In this document: positions 52,391 through 61,226 of the stretch, one piece after another
Numbering within the stretch: the stretch's first letter is position 1
Layout of the letters: each line of letters opens with the position of its first letter
DNA from: an uncultured Cryomorphaceae bacterium
Lineage (GTDB): Bacteria > Bacteroidota > Bacteroidia > Flavobacteriales > Schleiferiaceae
DNA length: 64,000 nucleotides
NCBI GenBank assembly: GCA_937120475.1
Contig: CAKZJV010000007.1
Location: 1,256,068-1,320,067, forward strand
Direction: 5' to 3'
The notes under the pieces: generated by a model
Told to the model about the DNA's origin: nothing
Databases searched by the model: none
What the model saw: the letters and a program-made list of their open reading frames with translations, nothing else
Position numbers and translations under genes: made by a program

Positions 52391-52882
52391 TTACTGTAAC
52401 TGAAACTCTCGTTTCAAGGCCTCATAATCTGAAGAGTCAACTCCTGATTCAACAAAGAGCTCGTAAGATTCAATAGCGACTACTTTAAAAGTATTTACAA
52501 AAGGCGGTACGGGCCGCGTAAAATCCGAATCATACCAATAAAGTTGAACCTTTCCAGGAATACTAACTACTTCGATTGTCGTTGAATAGCCCATAGGAAA
52601 AAAGGTTATGGGTAGCTGTGAATATGAGTTTTCAGATGTTCTGGCGTACACCAGTATCGCTCCATTGGCTATAATGTCTTCACTAACAAAAGGCACCTCT
52701 ATTTCTCCTACATAGTTATAACTGAGTTCATCATAAACCCATTCTGATACCTCGTACGTTCCTGACCTTACATTTGCATTACCCGGCTCACCCCGTGGCC
52801 CAGCCGGACCCTCAATGAGTACTTCCTTTTCACAGGCACTTAAAAAGCTGATCGACAATAAAAGAATAGATAACTTCTTCAT
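52391..52882 (-). CDS. Lipoprotein with a short collagen-like stretch
   Basis: 163 residues. The lipobox signal is MKKLSILLLSISFLSACEKE (Cys near 17). It continues GPAGPRGEPGNANVRSGTYE, a stub of three Gly-x-y triplets, then a beta-rich domain up to residue 145. Many Bacteroidota lipoproteins have this CEKxxxxxGPxGxxG opening before an all-beta part; the family function is unknown. Start ATG, 106 bases after the preceding gene. Confidence 0.7.
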   Translation of the reverse strand: MKKLSILLLSISFLSACEKEVLIEGPAGPRGEPGNANVRSGTYEVSEWVYDELSYNYVGEIEVPFVSEDIIANGAILVYARTSENSYSQLPITFFPMGYSTTIEVVSIPGKVQLYWYDSDFTRPVPPFVNTFKVVAIESYELFVESGVDSSDYEALKREFQLQ

Positions 52883-52988
52883 TCCTATACAGATTAATCT
52901 GATTACGAAGTAAGCGGCAGTCGCATCTGCAGGTCATCGCTTTCTTCCCGGTACGCAAAATTGGTTTCCGAACGAAACCTGGATGTGT

Positions 52989-54254
52989 TCAACGGGTTCC
53001 CGTAATTTGCCAGCGACCTTCGGTATAGGTCACTATAAACTCTTCGGAAGGACGTGCTCCTGTGTAATAGGTGTTTTGTTCTTTCCGGCCACCGGAAACC
53101 TTCTTATACTTTGCCCCGGATTGTATGGTTTTCAATTCCTCGCTGCGATTGGCATATTCAGGCATTACCTTTTTGGCTTGTTCGCTGGTAAAACTGGCAT
53201 TGGTACGAACAAAACGAATATTATCCTGAAATGACACTTTCATTAGGTGCTTATTGTTGCTAAGCCTTTTCAGTTCATCAACCTTATACTTCGCCTTATT
53301 CAGGTTAATTAGGGCAAAATGAATACGGCACGAACGTTTTGCACCTTGCTTTACCGAGTCAATTTCATAAAGATAGACTTCATAATTATTGAGGTAGTAG
53401 GCTCTGTAAGGATTCAATGGCTTAATGAGAATACCCGCCTGAACCATGGCTTTTTGAGTAGATAGTTGCTCAAAACTGTTCTCAAAAAATACCACATTTC
53501 TATGGCTATCACATAAACCCTCATGGTGTTTATATATCCGGCAGATGTCTTCAAAAAATGCTTTTTTACCGCCATGCTGCACCAAAAGGCCGCGGTGCTG
53601 TGCTTCTACTTTTTTCTGTTTTTCCTGTAAATAACCCTCAATTAATTTTGAAGCCAGAACAAAACTTAAGGGCGGTATGGTATCCTTTATATTAATTGGA
53701 ATCACCTTACCATCGTACTTTTCAAGGAGTATAATGGTATCAATGGTTTTGTAGCTCAGGCGAATGTTTAACGGTAGCTCTAATTCCCCCTCGTAGGGTA
53801 TGTTGAAACAACCGTTGCCATCCGTATAATCCGTTTTGTTTAGTAAAGCTATACTTACCTCGGCTGCTTTAAGTGACCGGCCTGCATACAGCACTTTTCC
53901 TCTTAAATACTGCTCTTCATGGCAATTGTCTTTAACCGCAACAGAAGCAGGGTTAAAAAAGTAAACCACCATAAAAACCAACAAACCAGCCCCAAATTTT
54001 GCGATACCAGAAAGATTCACACGAAAAAACTGTGGCAAGGATGCAGCCAGAGAGCCCAATGCCAACGAAAGAACGATGCGAAAAATGCTGAATTGACTAT
54101 TTGAAGGGCATTCTACCAAGGCGACCCAGATCAGTATTAATAAGATTAAACCCACACCGGCCCAAAAAGAATATTGGGCCCCGGCATTTTTCTTCTGCCT
54201 GGAAATATTCACATCACCGCCTATAGACTGATATTTCCCTTTGTACTCACTCAT
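52989..54254 (-). CDS. Membrane protein with N-terminal KGKYQ motif and periplasmic-like domains
   Basis: 421 residues. MSEYKGKYQSIGGDVNISRQ at the N-terminus is followed by membrane segments at about 30-48, 60-80 and 85-103, then a carboxypeptidase-regulatory-like fold (YLRGKVLYAGRSLKAAEVSI, then KTDYTDGNGCFNIPYEGELE) and a larger mixed part without recognised motif. The KGKYQ-x-x-G element also ends the protein at 54806, two genes upstream. No enzymatic motif is evident. Function unknown; the peptide motif may be a docking or beta-hairpin element. Confidence 0.55.
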   Translation of the reverse strand: MSEYKGKYQSIGGDVNISRQKKNAGAQYSFWAGVGLILLILIWVALVECPSNSQFSIFRIVLSLALGSLAASLPQFFRVNLSGIAKFGAGLLVFMVVYFFNPASVAVKDNCHEEQYLRGKVLYAGRSLKAAEVSIALLNKTDYTDGNGCFNIPYEGELELPLNIRLSYKTIDTIILLEKYDGKVIPINIKDTIPPLSFVLASKLIEGYLQEKQKKVEAQHRGLLVQHGGKKAFFEDICRIYKHHEGLCDSHRNVVFFENSFEQLSTQKAMVQAGILIKPLNPYRAYYLNNYEVYLYEIDSVKQGAKRSCRIHFALINLNKAKYKVDELKRLSNNKHLMKVSFQDNIRFVRTNASFTSEQAKKVMPEYANRSEELKTIQSGAKYKKVSGGRKEQNTYYTGARPSEEFIVTYTEGRWQITGTR

Positions 54255-54301
54255 AATAGTGTAATTCTGTATCTGCGAGTTTTCAAATTATGCTTCAGAC
54301 C

Positions 54302-54775
54302 TCAGAGAGTAGTATTGTCCATAAAAATGATTCGTTCCGGGAGCCATTTTACTTCCAAATCTTCCAGGCCCCTATCCTTTAGTGCTACATCCTTTTCCAC
54401 ATAAGGTCGAAAAGTCATCCTCACGTTTTCCTTCACTTTATCACATCCCGGAATTTCCTTTTCACAGCTCAGTTCTAGCTGGTGGATTTCATCACCGAAA
54501 ACATTGCAAAAAATCACCCTACCCTTCACGGCCCGTATGCCTTTTTTGGACTGGTTGTGCAAAATGAAACTGAATACCATGTAGTCATGCCAGGCATCAC
54601 TATAGAAATCCTTGTGTTTGAGGTCAATTCCAACGGTATTCAGTCGTTTTACCAAGGCACTATCACACTCTATCACATGGTTTTTTTGTGATACCAATTC
54701 TTTCTCATTGGTAGATACCGGTGAACTGCAGGACAGTGTCAACAGCGTCAATGTAATTTTTAAAAGAGCTTTCAA
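54302..54775 (-). CDS. Lipoprotein of unknown function
   Basis: 157 residues. The sequence MKALLKITLTLLTLSCSSPV is a lipoprotein signal with Cys near residue 16. The mature part resembles one Ig-like or FxLYD-type beta domain (YMVFSFILHNQSKKGIRAVK, then GRVIFCNVFGDEIHQLELSC) with a helix before it. The start is TTG at 54775; no ATG lies before the signal peptide. It lies between the two genes that share the KGKYQ motif, 47 bases before the membrane protein gene. Function unknown. Confidence 0.6.
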   Translation of the reverse strand: MKALLKITLTLLTLSCSSPVSTNEKELVSQKNHVIECDSALVKRLNTVGIDLKHKDFYSDAWHDYMVFSFILHNQSKKGIRAVKGRVIFCNVFGDEIHQLELSCEKEIPGCDKVKENVRMTFRPYVEKDVALKDRGLEDLEVKWLPERIIFMDNTTL

Positions 54776-54805
54776 TGTGAATCCAGACTTACTTAGCCAA
54801 TCCGT

Positions 54806-55666
54806 TTAGGGTTTGTGCTTGTTCTTATTGATGGTGATATTCATGGTACCCACATTTTGATATTTGCCCTTGAATTTGTGTTGACCTCCTATGATAGCTC
54901 CTGACTTTTTTAAGCGGATGCCCTCCTTATATTCATCGGTATTTTCCTCTCGGTCTTCTTCATCCTCCAAATCCGTTTGCATTAGGCATAAAGCAATCCC
55001 CAAAGTTTGCTGATCCAACAAGGGTCTTTGCTGCCACGGTAGCGGTAATTCTTTTTGAAGGGAGCCATCATTACCAGAGCTGTAGAGAAAGAATGGCGGT
55101 CTTTTTTTCTGGCTATCATCCGGCAAAATGCTTTCTATGCGATCCAAATCCTGTGCTTTGTTAAAAACCCAGAGCACGAGGGAAGCTTGCTCTATTTGTT
55201 CGGGGACCGTCAAATCATCAGGGCTTAACCATAAAACGGATTCTTCCATCTGTTCGGTAAGCTGCTCTATTCCTTTAAACTGTTCACGGTCTTTTCCCTG
55301 CTGTATAACCAATACTTTCTGACCATCCGGTTTTGGTTGGGAAGAGTTTGGGAACCATTCCTTAAGTTGATTCTTGGATTTTTGAAAGGCCGTAAAGCTG
55401 TTAAAGCCTAAGAAATAACTCAGGCTATCTATATAAGCCTGGCTGATGTCAATAAGTGGCTGCCCACTCTCAATGGCCTCCTGTAAGCGATTGTACACAC
55501 GCTCCTTTAAGTACCGGGCAGATATTTTTATCTCATAGGGGTTCCCCCTGGTTCTTAGCTGACGGCTGATTTTATCAAAACCGCCTTTATCAAACTTCGG
55601 AACCCCTACTTTTTTGGCAAGTGTTTGCAGTAAAATATTAACATCAAAAACGGGATAATCGGGCAT
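54806..55666 (-). CDS. Hypothetical cytoplasmic protein with C-terminal KGKYQ motif
   Basis: 286 residues, no signal and no membrane segment. The N-terminal 100 residues are helical and include YFLGFNSFTAFQKSKNQLKE, a short LGFxSFxxFxx pattern common in Bacteroidota signalling proteins. The middle (VLVIQQGKDREQFKGIEQLT to VLWVFNKAQDLDRIESILPD) reads like an alpha/beta domain of the TIR-like or flavodoxin-like type, without clear active-site residues. The ending GAIIGGQHKFKGKYQNVGTM and NITINKNKHKP is beta-strand-like and shares KGKYQ with the protein at 52989. First gene of this run, 83 bases upstream of the LytTR regulator stop. Function unknown. Confidence 0.55.
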   Translation of the reverse strand: MPDYPVFDVNILLQTLAKKVGVPKFDKGGFDKISRQLRTRGNPYEIKISARYLKERVYNRLQEAIESGQPLIDISQAYIDSLSYFLGFNSFTAFQKSKNQLKEWFPNSSQPKPDGQKVLVIQQGKDREQFKGIEQLTEQMEESVLWLSPDDLTVPEQIEQASLVLWVFNKAQDLDRIESILPDDSQKKRPPFFLYSSGNDGSLQKELPLPWQQRPLLDQQTLGIALCLMQTDLEDEEDREENTDEYKEGIRLKKSGAIIGGQHKFKGKYQNVGTMNITINKNKHKP

Positions 55667-55749
55667 AGTACTTTAAGTTACTATGCCGAAGTAAAAAAGC
55701 CGGAAGGTAATTTCGGCATTAATGCTTCCAGATGTTGAAATTCCGTTTC

Positions 55750-56475
55750 CTAAGCTTGGTTTATGTATTCCAAAATTTGATCCCGGTACTTTTTACTGAA
55801 GGGTACTGCCCTATCTCTCAATATCAGATCATGCCGGTCAATCCCCTCTATCTTTTGAACGTTCACACAATACGAACGGTGTACCTGAGTAAAACGGTCA
55901 TTGGGTAATTTCTGGAGGGTATCTGACATACTTATGGAAAGCTCAACTTTTGAAAGATCCTTTTGCCCCTCCGGTAAGTAGTGAAGCTCACAATAAACCC
56001 TTTGAGCCCTGAGGTAATAGATTTGATCAAATGGGATGGCGGTTTTATGGGAATCTGTGGCTTTCACCCGCACAAAGAGGCTTTCGGGCTTGGTCTTAGT
56101 TGTAGCCGGTAAACGACTTAACATCAGCTCTATCTGCGATAAAAGAATGGCGTTCTCGAAGGGCTTGGTCATATAATAAGCATTATGGATATTTCGCGCC
56201 CTTTCTACAATCCGGCTATCCGTTTTGTCGGTAAGGTAAAGGATTGGAATATCCGAATGTTTCTTATGGATCTTGGCGGCCAGTTCTATACCATCCATAT
56301 CCGAGTTTAAGTCAATATCCATAAGGATGAGGTTGGGAACTCCTGCAGCCAGTTCAGCTAAAGCTTCTTTCGGTGATGATGCTTTTTCTACTGTATAACC
56401 CTCTATTTTTAAAGCATAAACTATACTCTCAAGGGTAAAAAGATCATCTTCTATGATTAATATTTTAGCCTCCAT
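55750..56475 (-). CDS. LytTR-family response regulator
   Basis: 241 residues. The receiver has ILIIEDDLFTLESIVYALKI, the phosphorylated Asp in LILMDIDLNSDMDGIELAAK near residue 55 and the Lys in YYMTKPFENA near 105. The C-terminal LytTR domain carries YLRAQRVYCELHYLPEGQKD and FTQVHRSYCVNVQKIEGIDR. It binds DNA as an output of a two-component system. The likely partner is the TPR kinase encoded divergently at 56537, 61 bases away; both starts share the intergenic space. Confidence 0.9.
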   Translation of the reverse strand: MEAKILIIEDDLFTLESIVYALKIEGYTVEKASSPKEALAELAAGVPNLILMDIDLNSDMDGIELAAKIHKKHSDIPILYLTDKTDSRIVERARNIHNAYYMTKPFENAILLSQIELMLSRLPATTKTKPESLFVRVKATDSHKTAIPFDQIYYLRAQRVYCELHYLPEGQKDLSKVELSISMSDTLQKLPNDRFTQVHRSYCVNVQKIEGIDRHDLILRDRAVPFSKKYRDQILEYINQA

Positions 56476-56477
56476 AA

Positions 56478-56485
56478 TAAATTTG
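56478..56485 (+). promoter_or_regulatory. Putative -7 element for the TPR histidine kinase gene
   Basis: TAAATTTG on the plus strand matches TAnnTTTG exactly, 51 bases before the ATG at 56537. No TTTG stands 19-20 bases upstream, so the call is moderate. The region is shared with the divergent response regulator gene. Confidence 0.45.
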
Positions 56486-56536
56486 TATCCTAGCAGTCAA
56501 AAGTAGAATTTTATTAAAACTATTATATGCTATAGT

Positions 56537-58483
56537 ATGCCTTCTCTATTGCCTCTTCGAGTTACCATAATTTTCTTAATCAGTCTTTTTCACCTGACTA
56601 TACTCGCTCAAACTGAGAAACAATACAATCAAATTATTGAGGATGTAAAGCTTTTAGAAAAAGAAGGACGGTTTGAGGATGCCCTGAATTTTTTGGTTGA
56701 AAACCTGGAAAAAGTATCTCCAGAACAGCGAAGCAAGCTGTACTTCAAAATCGGAGGCCTTCACTTTAAACTAAAACAAGCGGATGCAACCCTTAAAGCC
56801 TATGAACGTGCTTATGAATTTGCTGTACTTGCTGAGAATAAAGAACTGCAATCCAGAATATTGATTAACTCAGGGGCTATTTATTCCCAAACCGGACACC
56901 ACCTTCAGGCTATTGAAAAATTCAAAGCTGCTATCCAGGTTTTAAAGAGTTTGCAGAATGATACGCTTTTGGCCTCTATCCAATATAATCTGGCACTTTC
57001 GTACAAAGAAATCGGTGCTAACGATAAAGCAATCTCTTCAGCACTGGAAGCTTTGGAAAATTTTAAAACCTTACAGAATCGAGCTTATCAAGCCAAATGC
57101 TATCAAACTATCGGAAATATACACCGGGAAAATCAAAAGGACTCCTTATCTCTCTACTTCCATAACAAAGCCTTGGATTATTACACAAAACAGGAAAACA
57201 AGAAGGCCATAGCCTCTGTGCTAAACGATATGGGCAATACTTACAAACAGTTAATGGATTACGGGGAGGCCTTGAATTATTATCGGAAATCCATGATCGT
57301 AGGAGACTCCGCATTCAAACCTTTAACCTTCGGTAATATGGCTGAAGTTTATCAAAGAATGGGAGATTATAAGAATGCGGAGAAATACTATCTCAAAGCC
57401 ATTAAGTTGCGTGATGCATCTGGCGATCTTAAAGCCTTTGCCTATGCTATAACCGAACTGGGTGGTTTATACGTTGAACTAAAAAGATACAGCAGAGCCA
57501 AAGAGTATTTGAAAGAAGCTGCCAAAATTGCCCAGGTGCAGGAATACCTGGATATACAACTCAAGGCTTTTGAATTGCAATGGCAGTTGCACGAAAACCA
57601 GGGAAACCTGGATACGGCTTATCTTTTTCTAAGGGCCTTATCTGAGCTGAAAGACCAGGTTAACGCACGTGACCGGCAAGAAATTATTGAGCAAAAAACA
57701 GCGGAGTTTGGGCTGTCGGAATTACAAGTAACTGTAGCCGATTTGAGCGAAGAGAATGAGATAATCAGCCTTCTTGCCCGTGAGGAACGTAAGGCAAAAT
57801 TTACCTACCTCATAATAGCCATATTAGTTACTGTAATTGCAATCATACTGGCGCGTAATGCCCAAAAAAGTAAAAAACACGCCCGTTGGGAACAGGCACA
57901 AAAAATAGAAGTACAACATCGGGTTAAAAACTTTCTTCAAACCTTGGTTAACCTGGTTTACTTTCAACAGAAAACAACCGGCAATTCGGAGGCATTGGCC
58001 GCAATTCTACAAACCCAAAACAGGCTTAGCGCAATGCTGGAAATACATAAGTCATTAGAAATTACCGATTCGGGACAAGTGAATTTTACGGCCTATCTCA
58101 AAAATATAGTCAACCACATAAAATTAAGCTTTATCGAAGTAGTACCCACACTCGAAATTAGCTGGGAGGTTGATGAACTTACTTTAAATGCGGATGAAAT
58201 AATTCCGTTAGGACTAATAATTAATGAATTGGTTACCAATGCCTTTAAGTATGGTTTGCAAAATCAGGCTCAACCGAGGCTTACAATCTCCATGAGTCAT
58301 GAAGTCAGTACACTTCGACTATCTATTGTGGATAACGGCCCTGGAATAAGTGAAGATACCGAAGAAACTAAAGGTTTAAAACTAGTGAAGCTGTTTGCAC
58401 AGCAACTCCATGGTAAGGTGTATTTTAAAAATGAAAAAGGCACAAAGGCCATGGTAAAAGTTAAAATAAAACCGGCAGCCTGA
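56537..58483 (+). CDS. TPR-containing sensor histidine kinase (HisKA_2 type)
   Basis: 648 residues. A signal peptide (TIIFLISLFHLTILAQ) precedes seven or so TPR repeats at about residues 30-360 (for example SRILINSGAIYSQTGHHLQA; LNDMGNTYKQLMDYGEALNY), then a coiled coil, a membrane segment near 420 (FTYLIIAILVTVIAIILA) and the kinase: KIEVQHRVKNFLQTLVNLVY near 460 has the HR-x-KN H-box of HisKA_2 enzymes, IIPLGLIINELVTNAFKYGL the N-box, and LSIVDNGPGI the G1 box. Its TPR part is periplasmic and probably senses a peptide or partner. It is divergent from the LytTR regulator at 55750, a likely pair. Confidence 0.92.
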   Translation: MPSLLPLRVTIIFLISLFHLTILAQTEKQYNQIIEDVKLLEKEGRFEDALNFLVENLEKVSPEQRSKLYFKIGGLHFKLKQADATLKAYERAYEFAVLAENKELQSRILINSGAIYSQTGHHLQAIEKFKAAIQVLKSLQNDTLLASIQYNLALSYKEIGANDKAISSALEALENFKTLQNRAYQAKCYQTIGNIHRENQKDSLSLYFHNKALDYYTKQENKKAIASVLNDMGNTYKQLMDYGEALNYYRKSMIVGDSAFKPLTFGNMAEVYQRMGDYKNAEKYYLKAIKLRDASGDLKAFAYAITELGGLYVELKRYSRAKEYLKEAAKIAQVQEYLDIQLKAFELQWQLHENQGNLDTAYLFLRALSELKDQVNARDRQEIIEQKTAEFGLSELQVTVADLSEENEIISLLAREERKAKFTYLIIAILVTVIAIILARNAQKSKKHARWEQAQKIEVQHRVKNFLQTLVNLVYFQQKTTGNSEALAAILQTQNRLSAMLEIHKSLEITDSGQVNFTAYLKNIVNHIKLSFIEVVPTLEISWEVDELTLNADEIIPLGLIINELVTNAFKYGLQNQAQPRLTISMSHEVSTLRLSIVDNGPGISEDTEETKGLKLVKLFAQQLHGKVYFKNEKGTKAMVKVKIKPAA

Positions 58484-58492
58484 GGCTGCCGG
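58472..58492. terminator. Bidirectional hairpin whose loop is the kinase stop codon
   Basis: CCGGCAGCC, TGA, GGCTGCCGG: a perfect 9-base stem. The TGA loop is the stop codon of the kinase at 58481-58483. It lies 10 bases before the stop of the convergent lipoprotein gene. T runs are missing on both sides, so it would act as a block for colliding transcription or as mRNA protection. Confidence 0.6.
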
Positions 58493-58502
58493 CCTGCCAA
58501 CT

Positions 58503-58874
58503 CTAAAGTTGGACCACAAAATAGGTGCTATCTACCACCTCAACGGTATCACTCGTGATAAGCAGTTGCTCGTTCTGGAACAACTTCACATAGTAAAACC
58601 CGGTGTCCACCCTGAACTGAAAACCACCACTTTCATCGGTGGCCGTATCGGCTATCATCGGCACTTCGTTTACCTTGTAAAGTTCAACCGAGGCCGGGTA
58701 CAACGGGTCTTCTTGTGCATCTATCCCCAGTCCCACCATTATAGGGGTGTCGGTATCTTCACCTCCTTTTTTCTCTAGAAAAGTTTCCTTTTCAAAGTGA
58801 GAACTTTCGCAACTGGAAAGGCCAATTACCAGGCCTATCAAACAAACTGAAATTTTTAAAATATATGCTTTCAT
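58503..58874 (-). CDS. Small lipoprotein with a carboxypeptidase-regulatory-like fold
   Basis: 123 residues. LKISVCLIGLVIGLSSCESS is a lipoprotein signal with Cys near 23. The mature part (YPASVELYKVNEVPMIADTA, then TDESGGFQFRVDTGFYYVKL) has the transthyretin-like/SpaA pattern of variable loop, Thr-x-x-x-G-x-F and Gly-x-Y-x-V-x. Common among Bacteroidota outer-surface lipoproteins. Convergent with the kinase gene. Function unknown. Confidence 0.68.
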   Translation of the reverse strand: MKAYILKISVCLIGLVIGLSSCESSHFEKETFLEKKGGEDTDTPIMVGLGIDAQEDPLYPASVELYKVNEVPMIADTATDESGGFQFRVDTGFYYVKLFQNEQLLITSDTVEVVDSTYFVVQL

Positions 58875-59802
58875 GGTATTTTTCTTTTGAAATTTTTACT
58901 CCGTGAAAGCAGTTGACTACCGGATATAGCTATCCCCTTAAACCCCTATACTTAAAGGTTTTATCTCATTCGATCATGGATGCAAATCGGGCAGGATCAA
59001 CTGCCGAAAATGAGGAAGGGGCTTTAGGAAGTCTCTTTAGTCCGAACTCTTCCTCACGGTGCGGAGAAAAGAGGTTCCTTCGGCCAATTTTGCCATCCGG
59101 TAAAAAGCGGATCAGGCTTTTATTTGTGGTACCATATATCAGGCTCGTACAATTCCTGATACTCAAGAGATGACAGGTTTAGATTTGAAATCTGGGGCTA
59201 ATGTAGAAGTAGGGTAAAAAGGGGGGGCGCATCCGGGAACTCAAACTTTATCCCGGTACTATAGAATCTTCAAAATAAGAGGTTTGCAGATGAAATTAAT
59301 TATGTAGAAAAACTATTTTGCCATACTTATCCCTGAAAAACAGTACCTCCAATCCATTAAGCTCAAACCATGTCATCGTCCCCCAAAGAGCTTATATAAC
59401 TTAAAGCCAAATTACTCTATGGTGAAGCCTCCATGGAATTGGACGGCTATTATAAAAGTAGATGATGTTATTTATCTTTTGAAGTGTTTACCCGAATGGA
59501 TAAACCCAAAGCTGGTCGGAACAAAAGGCCAAACAGATATCCTGAAGATTTTGGCGTTTAAACACAATACTCCCAAAGCCTGCAGGCTTTGTTTGGTATT
59601 TCCAGACATGTCTCTTCCTAAAATAAATTGAAACAACCCGACTTATTATGTGAGCAATTTAAGGGTCAGTTAAGAAGAGTACCTAAGGCGATTACAATAT
59701 GGGCTTTAAATTGGAGATGGGTAACTAGGTTGAAAAGGTTCTATTAAACACGGCTATTCAGGAATAAGAGTTAGTTTCAGACTGAGACTTTACTTGGTCC
59801 TA
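58875..59802. other. Gene-poor stretch of about 0.93 kb
   Basis: No frame here has good coding character. The longest readable frames, on both strands, are under 90 codons, lack family signatures and have no recognisable start context. A G run of seven at 59221-59227 and no clear terminators or tRNAs are seen. It may hold a decayed gene or insertion remnant, for example around 59419-59631, but I recognise no transposase segment. Upstream sequences of the lipoprotein at 58503 lie at its left end. Confidence 0.5.
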
Positions 59803-61014
59803 CTAGTTGAACGTAATACTCTTTGTAAAACTAGGCACGTTAAAGTCGCCTTCGTAGTATTCCACCACAAACTCCCCGGTTGACCACATATTGAGTGCAA
59901 GGTCACAAATACCAGGGTTCTGGCTTATGAAGGTCTGGCTGTCGTCCGTCTTATCATAAGTGTTGACTGTCCAGTTATTGAATGAACTAACTGGCATGGA
60001 CCATCCATTAAAGTTACCACCGCTTATATACTTCAGCTTTACTTTCACTTTAGAGCATTGCCCGGCTAACTCAGCCCTCAGGCTATAACGTGCCGCGGTT
60101 CCCTGGAAGTTCTTTCTATCGGGATTCAGAAGGTTCAGGCCATTATCGCCCCATTCCGGATACTCGTTTACCTGAAGGGCCTTGGCAGTGTTTTGAGCTA
60201 TAAATTGATCTACATACTTCTCAAAGTTGGGTACCGGGGCACTAATACCCATGCTAGCGTAACGGTTTACAATATGAGCGCGTATCTGGTTTTTAGAAAT
60301 AGCCAGGGCATGCGCCTTTAAAACTCCCTTGGTTGCAGCATCGTCCAAAGCACCATCCGTGCGGATATCCGAAATAATATTGGCCATTAGTTCAGAATAA
60401 CTGCTTTCGGAATGATAACCCTGCAAAATGGAGGAAATAGCAATCAAAGCAGCATCGCCCTCGGTAGAGCCGGCAATACTCAGTTGTTGCGAAGTACTAA
60501 GGTTCAATGTGCTGGCATCTATTTCAAAAAGGGCAAATACTTCTTCCAAAGCCTGCTGTTTGGCATCCGCTATGGTCATGCCGGTACCTAAAAGGTATTG
60601 CACCCTTGCCTTTTCCATGTGGGTAATTACGTTGATGTTTATTCTGCTACCGGTAGAAAGATCGGTAATACCTTCGAGGGTAATGGGTGCTTCAGATTTT
60701 GCACCGCATACTTCATTAAAGTAAAAACCATTTATACTGGTAATAACATAGTTGGAAGAAAGGGTTATGCCGTTAAATTCAAAAGCCCCGGAATTATCGG
60801 TAATGTTGGTATTGAATACCCTTCCGGTGGGGGAAAAGCTATTGTTTAATTCGGCAAGACTAACCGTGGAACCATTTAAAAAAGGTCCTTTTTGAGCCTC
60901 ACCGGAAATTTGGGCGTTGTTGGGGCAGTTTGAACATCCCTTACCCTCTTCCTTGGAACAGCCTATGAATAGGATTGATAGAGTAGCAAGAAATAAAAGA
61001 GCAGGAATTCTCAT
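59803..61014 (-). CDS. Lipoprotein with an N-terminal Ig-like domain
   Basis: 403 residues. The signal LLFLATLSILFIGCSKEEGK has a lipobox (Cys near 19), followed by CSNCPNNAQISGEAQKGPFL. Residues about 35-120 look like a beta fold with a variable loop (TDNSGAFEFNGITLSSNYVI), similar to CnaB-like or carboxypeptidase-regulatory domains. A helical middle (about 130-270) is followed by a beta C-terminal part (VKVKLKYISGGNFNGWSMPV). It resembles metazoan-independent surface lipoproteins of Bacteroidota without a name. Divergent from the pentapeptide gene. Function unknown. Confidence 0.65.
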   Translation of the reverse strand: MRIPALLFLATLSILFIGCSKEEGKGCSNCPNNAQISGEAQKGPFLNGSTVSLAELNNSFSPTGRVFNTNITDNSGAFEFNGITLSSNYVITSINGFYFNEVCGAKSEAPITLEGITDLSTGSRININVITHMEKARVQYLLGTGMTIADAKQQALEEVFALFEIDASTLNLSTSQQLSIAGSTEGDAALIAISSILQGYHSESSYSELMANIISDIRTDGALDDAATKGVLKAHALAISKNQIRAHIVNRYASMGISAPVPNFEKYVDQFIAQNTAKALQVNEYPEWGDNGLNLLNPDRKNFQGTAARYSLRAELAGQCSKVKVKLKYISGGNFNGWSMPVSSFNNWTVNTYDKTDDSQTFISQNPGICDLALNMWSTGEFVVEYYEGDFNVPSFTKSITFN

Positions 61015-61133
61015 ATACAGGGTTTTAACGGGTTAATTAGTGCAATAAAAGTAACCATTATTTTGGTATCCGGGCTTCAGGATTTCAAAAGGTACCGTTG
61101 TAACTAAAGTTTAAGTATGATAAATTATGGTGA

Positions 61134-61169
61134 AAGCCGGTGTGTTATTTAGCACACCGCTTTTTTTTT
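61134..61169 (+). terminator. Intrinsic terminator-like hairpin upstream of the pentapeptide gene
   Basis: CGGTGTG pairs with CACACCG around TTATTTAG, extended by an AAGC/GCTT part with one bulge, and is followed by nine T on the plus strand. No plus-strand gene lies before it within 2.5 kb, so it ends either a short RNA from the divergent intergenic region or the leader of the pentapeptide gene, 58 bases downstream. Confidence 0.65.
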
Positions 61170-61226
61170 ATGTTTAATGTTTCCTGAAATTGCCACGGAT
61201 TCAGATTGAAAATAAAACACCATTGC

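Noticed and set aside
59419-59631. Plus-strand frame of 70 codons in the gene-poor stretch
   Set aside because: No recognisable family or start context; mentioned only as a possible remnant.
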